DNA of 64,000 bases from an uncultured Oscillospiraceae bacterium. GTDB taxonomy: Bacteria; Bacillota; Clostridia; Oscillospirales; Ruminococcaceae. This document shows, in pieces, positions 61,070 through 64,000 of the stretch (position 1 is the first letter of the stretch; every line of letters begins with the position of its first letter). The notes beneath the pieces are model-generated. The model searched no databases. It was given only the letters and a program-made list of their open reading frames with translations, and was not told the DNA's origin. The DNA lies in NCBI GenBank assembly GCA_934462925.1, contig CAKSIT010000004.1:133448-197447 (forward strand), written 5' to 3'. Made by a program: the position numbers and the translations under genes.

Positions 61070-61381
61070 TTATTTGATATACGGCAGGAGCGCCTGAAAT
61101 GCGTTTTCGGCTTTGGCGCGCTGCTTGCCGTCTAGCTCGCCGAGCTTGTCGGACAGGGTGGGCGCTTCGGACGGCTGATTGCCGAACAGGATAAAGTCTG
61201 TCGATATATTAAGCGCCCGCGATATGCTCATAAGGGTTTCAAGCGACATGGATTTCATACCGCGCTCTATCTCATAGATATAGTGTGGCGACACGAACGT
61301 CATTTCCGCAAGCTTCTCCTGCGAGATTCCCGCGCTTTTGCGCTGCGCCTTGATTCTGCCGCCAATTTCTACTAAGTCCAT
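61070..61381 (-). CDS. XRE-family regulator
   Basis: A 103-residue protein from the ATG at 61381. HTH region: IGGRIKAQRKSAGISQEKLAEMTFVSPHYIYEIERGMKSMSLETLMSISRALNISTDFILFG. The short C-terminal helix may dimerise. It is divergent from a lipoprotein gene; the intergenic region has three related TTAGCTATA-type sites. An upstream ATG at 61420 would extend it by 13 residues. Confidence 0.88.
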   Translation of the reverse strand: MDLVEIGGRIKAQRKSAGISQEKLAEMTFVSPHYIYEIERGMKSMSLETLMSISRALNISTDFILFGNQPSEAPTLSDKLGELDGKQRAKAENAFQALLPYIK

Positions 61382-61419
61382 TATTATACCCGTCCTGTGC
61401 AAGTATTCATTATTATACA

Positions 61420-61490
61420 TAGTATATAGCTCTTAGCTATAAAAATACACTATCTTTTAGCTATATTTACTATAGCAATTAGATATAGAG
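61420..61490. promoter_or_regulatory. Repeated regulator sites between XRE and lipoprotein genes
   Basis: CTCTTAGCTATA (about 61429-61440), CTTTTAGCTATA (61454-61465) and the related CAATTAGATATAG (61475-61487) lie in one 60-base stretch ahead of a TATAAT box at 61495-61500 that lacks a good -35. This fits operators of the adjacent XRE regulator. Confidence 0.45.
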
Positions 61491-61580
61491 AGTGGTATAA
61501 TAATATAGTATGAAAAATCCGCTGCGGCGAATTTTGACAACAAGCCGAACGGTTCAAATAAAAAACAAGGAGAGCAAGAA

Positions 61581-62948
61581 ATGAAGAAACAAATTCTGAG
61601 CGCAATTCTCATGGCGGCGGTGATACTCACAACGACCGCCTGCAGCGGCAAGACTGACGTGTCCGAGCCGAGCTCGCCAAGCGAGAGCGAAGTCACCGCC
61701 GAGGCAGCGCCCGAAAGCACGCCCGCGGCGACTGCCGAAAAGCAGGAGCAGGCGGAGGACAGCGCAGTTACATTTGAGGACGCAACGTCTGCCGCAGCGA
61801 CCGCTCCCGAGGAAGCGGCAGAGCCTGCGGAGCTGCTCCATATTGCGGGTAATTGCGAATTTGTCGGCAACTCGCTGTATTTTGAGGCGGACAACGGCGA
61901 ACGGTATTTCTATGATATTCCCGAAAATACTCTCACTAAGTGCGACAAAAGCTGGCCGTTAGGCGGCGCGCTTTTCAAAGTGGGAGATTTGGTAGGTCGT
62001 GCTTATTTTGACGGTGATTATTCATTTGCCATTGACACGAAAACTAATGAATATCTGCTGAACGAGGAAAACGACGGCTATAGGGTCTGCGCCGCTAACG
62101 ATACACAGGGACGGATAATTGTAACAAAGCTTGAAAAGAGCTTTTCAGGCAATAAAATTTTAATAGGCATGATGAACGGCAAGGGCGAATGGATATATCC
62201 CATGACGGAGCTTCCCGACGATAAAATAACAGCCGAGGTACTTAGTAAATACTACGACAACTATTATATTATCATGGGCGATTACGCAATGATAATGAAT
62301 GGTTCGGGCTATATTTACTCCTTTAAGGATAATACGCTCAGCAAAGCTGAGAATCCCGATTCATTATCCATCTACAACTGTTATTGGAACAAGGACAAAG
62401 ACAAGGTTGTTTCAACAAGGGGGTATAATGGCGTATGGCTGTTTGACAGCACAGGAAAAGGCACGATGATTCTTGATAAAGCAGACAGAGTTATTTCAGC
62501 GGGCGATGGCATAATTACACAAGTTGGCGAAAAGTGGACCGTTCTGAGCTGGGACGATTATAAGGACATGGGCTTTGATTTGTCGGGATATGACGTTACG
62601 GAATTACTTGGCGTCACGAAAGATGTGATTGCATTTTCCGCAAATAATCCCGACGGCGATATATACATAATTCTCATGAACAAGGACGGAAGCCTTGTTA
62701 CCGAGCCTTTCCGCGGCACTAGCGGAAGTATTCTGGGCTTCTGCGGAGATTATTTTGTGTTGAACGTCAAAGCGGGCAACACCGTTATAAACTGCAAAAA
62801 CGGCGAGAAAAAGACCCCTGAAAATACGATAACAGCCATTGACGGCAAATTGGGCGTTATGGTCGTGCGCGCTGACGGCTGCAGGTATCTTGCTTACCCC
62901 AACGACCCCGACACACTCTTAAACCCCTTTGAACTCGCAGCACAGTAA
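61581..62948 (+). CDS. Lipoprotein of unknown function
   Basis: A 455-residue lipoprotein with the signal KKQILSAILMAAVILTTTAC (cysteine at about 21). A Ser/Glu/Ala/Pro-rich linker runs to about 85. The remainder has repeated short strand motifs (for example GNSLYFEADNGERYFYDIP, GYRVCAANDTQGRIIV, GVWLFDSTGKGTMI), which suggests a beta-propeller-like fold. No family recognised. ACAAGGAGAG precedes the ATG. Probably controlled by the divergent XRE regulator. Confidence 0.82.
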   Translation: MKKQILSAILMAAVILTTTACSGKTDVSEPSSPSESEVTAEAAPESTPAATAEKQEQAEDSAVTFEDATSAAATAPEEAAEPAELLHIAGNCEFVGNSLYFEADNGERYFYDIPENTLTKCDKSWPLGGALFKVGDLVGRAYFDGDYSFAIDTKTNEYLLNEENDGYRVCAANDTQGRIIVTKLEKSFSGNKILIGMMNGKGEWIYPMTELPDDKITAEVLSKYYDNYYIIMGDYAMIMNGSGYIYSFKDNTLSKAENPDSLSIYNCYWNKDKDKVVSTRGYNGVWLFDSTGKGTMILDKADRVISAGDGIITQVGEKWTVLSWDDYKDMGFDLSGYDVTELLGVTKDVIAFSANNPDGDIYIILMNKDGSLVTEPFRGTSGSILGFCGDYFVLNVKAGNTVINCKNGEKKTPENTITAIDGKLGVMVVRADGCRYLAYPNDPDTLLNPFELAAQ

Positions 62949-62963
62949 GCGCAGCATAAAGCA

Positions 62964-62995
62964 AAAGCGTGGGCAGAAATGCTCACGCTTTTTTG
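62964..62995 (+). terminator. Terminator after the lipoprotein
   Basis: AAAGCGTGGGC / GCTCACGCTTT with one G-T pair and a T-run. Confidence 0.8.
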
Positions 62996-63119
62996 CGGGG
63001 AACGCGGGGGCGCAGGCGTAAGGACGCTCGGACAGGCAGAACGCTCCAAGCAAATAAAACGCCTTGTATTTCAACAGAATAAGTGCTATAATTTATACAA
63101 TCGAAACGGAGGGATTGCA

Positions 63120-63533
63120 ATGATTGAGGCGGCGCTTGCTGCGCTTGAAAACGACGAACAAAGGAACGAGCTTGCCGCGTTCTACGAACAATACAAAAAT
63201 CGCTTTTTCAGCATAGCATACTCAAAGTTGCACAATTCCGAGGAAGCCGAGGACGTCCTGCAGGAAGCGTTCCTGCGGGTAGTGGATAATCCGCGCAGAT
63301 TCTTTGAAATGTCAGAACAGGAACGCGCGCGCTTTGTTGACGGCATTGTAAGGCATATTTCGGTAGATAAATTCAGAAAAAGCCAAAAAAGCAGCGCCGT
63401 TTCGGTCGAGGATATCGGCGGCGATATAACGGACGGCGCGATTTCTCCCGAAGAAAAATATATTACCGACGTTTCCGCGGACGAGCTTGTACGGTTTGCG
63501 CTTACTCTCCCCGAAACCTTTTCACGCCTATGA
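63120..63533 (+). pseudogene. Truncated sigma-70 family (ECF-like) factor
   Basis: A 137-residue product. Region 2 is intact (FYEQYKNRFFSIAYSKLHNSEEAEDVLQEAFLRVV, then DKFRKSQ). The frame ends at LPETFSRL, where region 4, the -35-binding helix-turn-helix, should begin. The next bases do not restore it in any frame. AGGGATTG precedes the ATG. A sigma factor without region 4 should not recognise normal promoters, so the gene is probably broken, though a regulatory fragment cannot be excluded. Confidence 0.75.
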
Positions 63534-63712
63534 AAATAAAGTACACCTTTAAAACCGCCAGAATACAGGAAATCAATTACAAATCCAACATTTTTACCGA
63601 TGGTTTTTTGTAAATGTTCCGTAACATCGGCTACGGTTAGCGTATGTAGCGGACATTCATTTTTAAACCTCGGCTGTTCTGACGCATAAGACAAAAAGTC
63701 CTGTCTTGTCAC
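63534..63712 (-). pseudogene. Truncated unknown gene, convergent to the sigma remnant
   Basis: On the minus strand GAGGTGATTTT leads into GTG and about 60 codons with protein-like composition (for example TVADVTEHLQKTIGKNVGFVIDFLYSGGF). After residue 60 the frame enters the antisense of the sigma gene and loses this character. It looks like the 5' part of a gene joined to the sigma remnant. Family not recognised. Confidence 0.35.
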
Positions 63713-63926
63713 AAAATCACCTCATTATGTAATTCCAAAAACATTCCGGCAATTTTCGCGCGGAAAATTTACCATACCTTTTCTTCCAGTATTAAAGAAT
63801 GCCTCAAAAACACAGTCCTTAAATTTGTACCCACGATTGAGCTATACCAAAGTCGTTAGGAGAAATTACAGATAACGTGGGTGTATTATATCATCAACTT
63901 GAATCAAATCCATTCGTGAACACCTA

Positions 63927-64000
63927 AGGCAACACCGCATAATCGCCCCCAAAAACGGGGCACAGTTTCAAACATTCGGTAAACGCCAGTGTATCTCTTA
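63927..64000. mobile_element. IS630-type MITE end, cut by the window
   Basis: AAGGCAACACCGCATAATC preceded by TA matches the left end of the family; the sequence beyond is different from the other copies. Between 63713 and 63926 I see only a TATAAT box on the minus strand (about 63885-63890) and an open minus-strand tail without a start. Confidence 0.55.

Overview
The window looks like a chromosome segment of a G+C-rich Clostridia, most likely of the Oscillospiraceae/Ruminococcaceae type. The evidence is a hprK/rapZ/whiA cluster, a T-box leader on leuA, an S-box (SAM-I) leader on metK, the clostridial SCIFF peptide with its radical SAM maturase, AGGAGG-type ribosome binding sites, and many TTGACA-N17-TATAAT promoters. 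No tRNA, rRNA, CRISPR array or intact transposase was found. The species cannot be named from the sequence alone.

Layout. 1-540: end of a copper-type P-ATPase fused in frame to an HMA domain, and a zinc-ribbon protein. 546-5248 (minus): hprK, ROK glucokinase, murB, rapZ and whiA, a carbon-control/envelope cluster without yvcK. 5475-8756: an HD-GYP protein, comM/yifB with a small partner, and a flavoprotein. 9261-21440: rpoB, rpoC, rpsL, rpsG, fusA and tuf, the core transcription/translation block. 21833-25781: leuA (minus) behind a T-box, metK (plus) behind a SAM-I riboswitch, and between them a promoter-to-terminator unit with no clear ORF. 26096-27854: a VbhA-type antitoxin with a Fic enzyme, an XRE regulator and a DUF4352 protein. 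27920-32850: cca, then a GntR/ABC ATPase/permease operon. 33040-35154: an AT-richer islet with a DUF1016 nuclease, an orphan gene and a transposase remnant. 35246-46274: thioredoxin, UPF0210 with its ACT partner, a PHP phosphatase, an AsnC regulator with an aminotransferase, ispE, Asp23, a FakA-like kinase, recG and rsmE. 46469-53925: two envelope proteins, SCIFF with its maturase, HtrA, an orphan HPt protein and a flotillin. 54004-59980: flavodoxin, an esterase/small membrane protein/lysA operon and gdhA. 60048-63533: a VanW protein, an XRE regulator, a lipoprotein and a truncated sigma factor.

The most unusual content lies between the genes. One family (four copies of about 189-214 bp plus one remnant) has near-identical terminal inverted repeats, folds into several hairpin arms with compensatory changes between copies, and is flanked by direct repeats of 11 to 33 bp. 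Two copies sit inside intrinsic terminators and have duplicated the whole terminator hairpin; another has replaced the C-terminus of a gene. A second family (five copies) resembles IS630/mariner-type MITEs with TA target duplications. A 17-unit, 23-bp tandem array lies between a promoter and the esterase/lysA operon, so it should be transcribed as a long repetitive 5' leader; a shorter array of related design follows tuf. A 393-bp tandem duplication has fused the first 11 codons of lysA to a membrane-protein gene.

Functionally, the segment combines essential information-processing genes, carbon sensing (HprK, RapZ, glucokinase), amino-acid synthesis under RNA control (leuA, metK, lysA, gdhA), envelope and stress proteins, and two small accessory islets.
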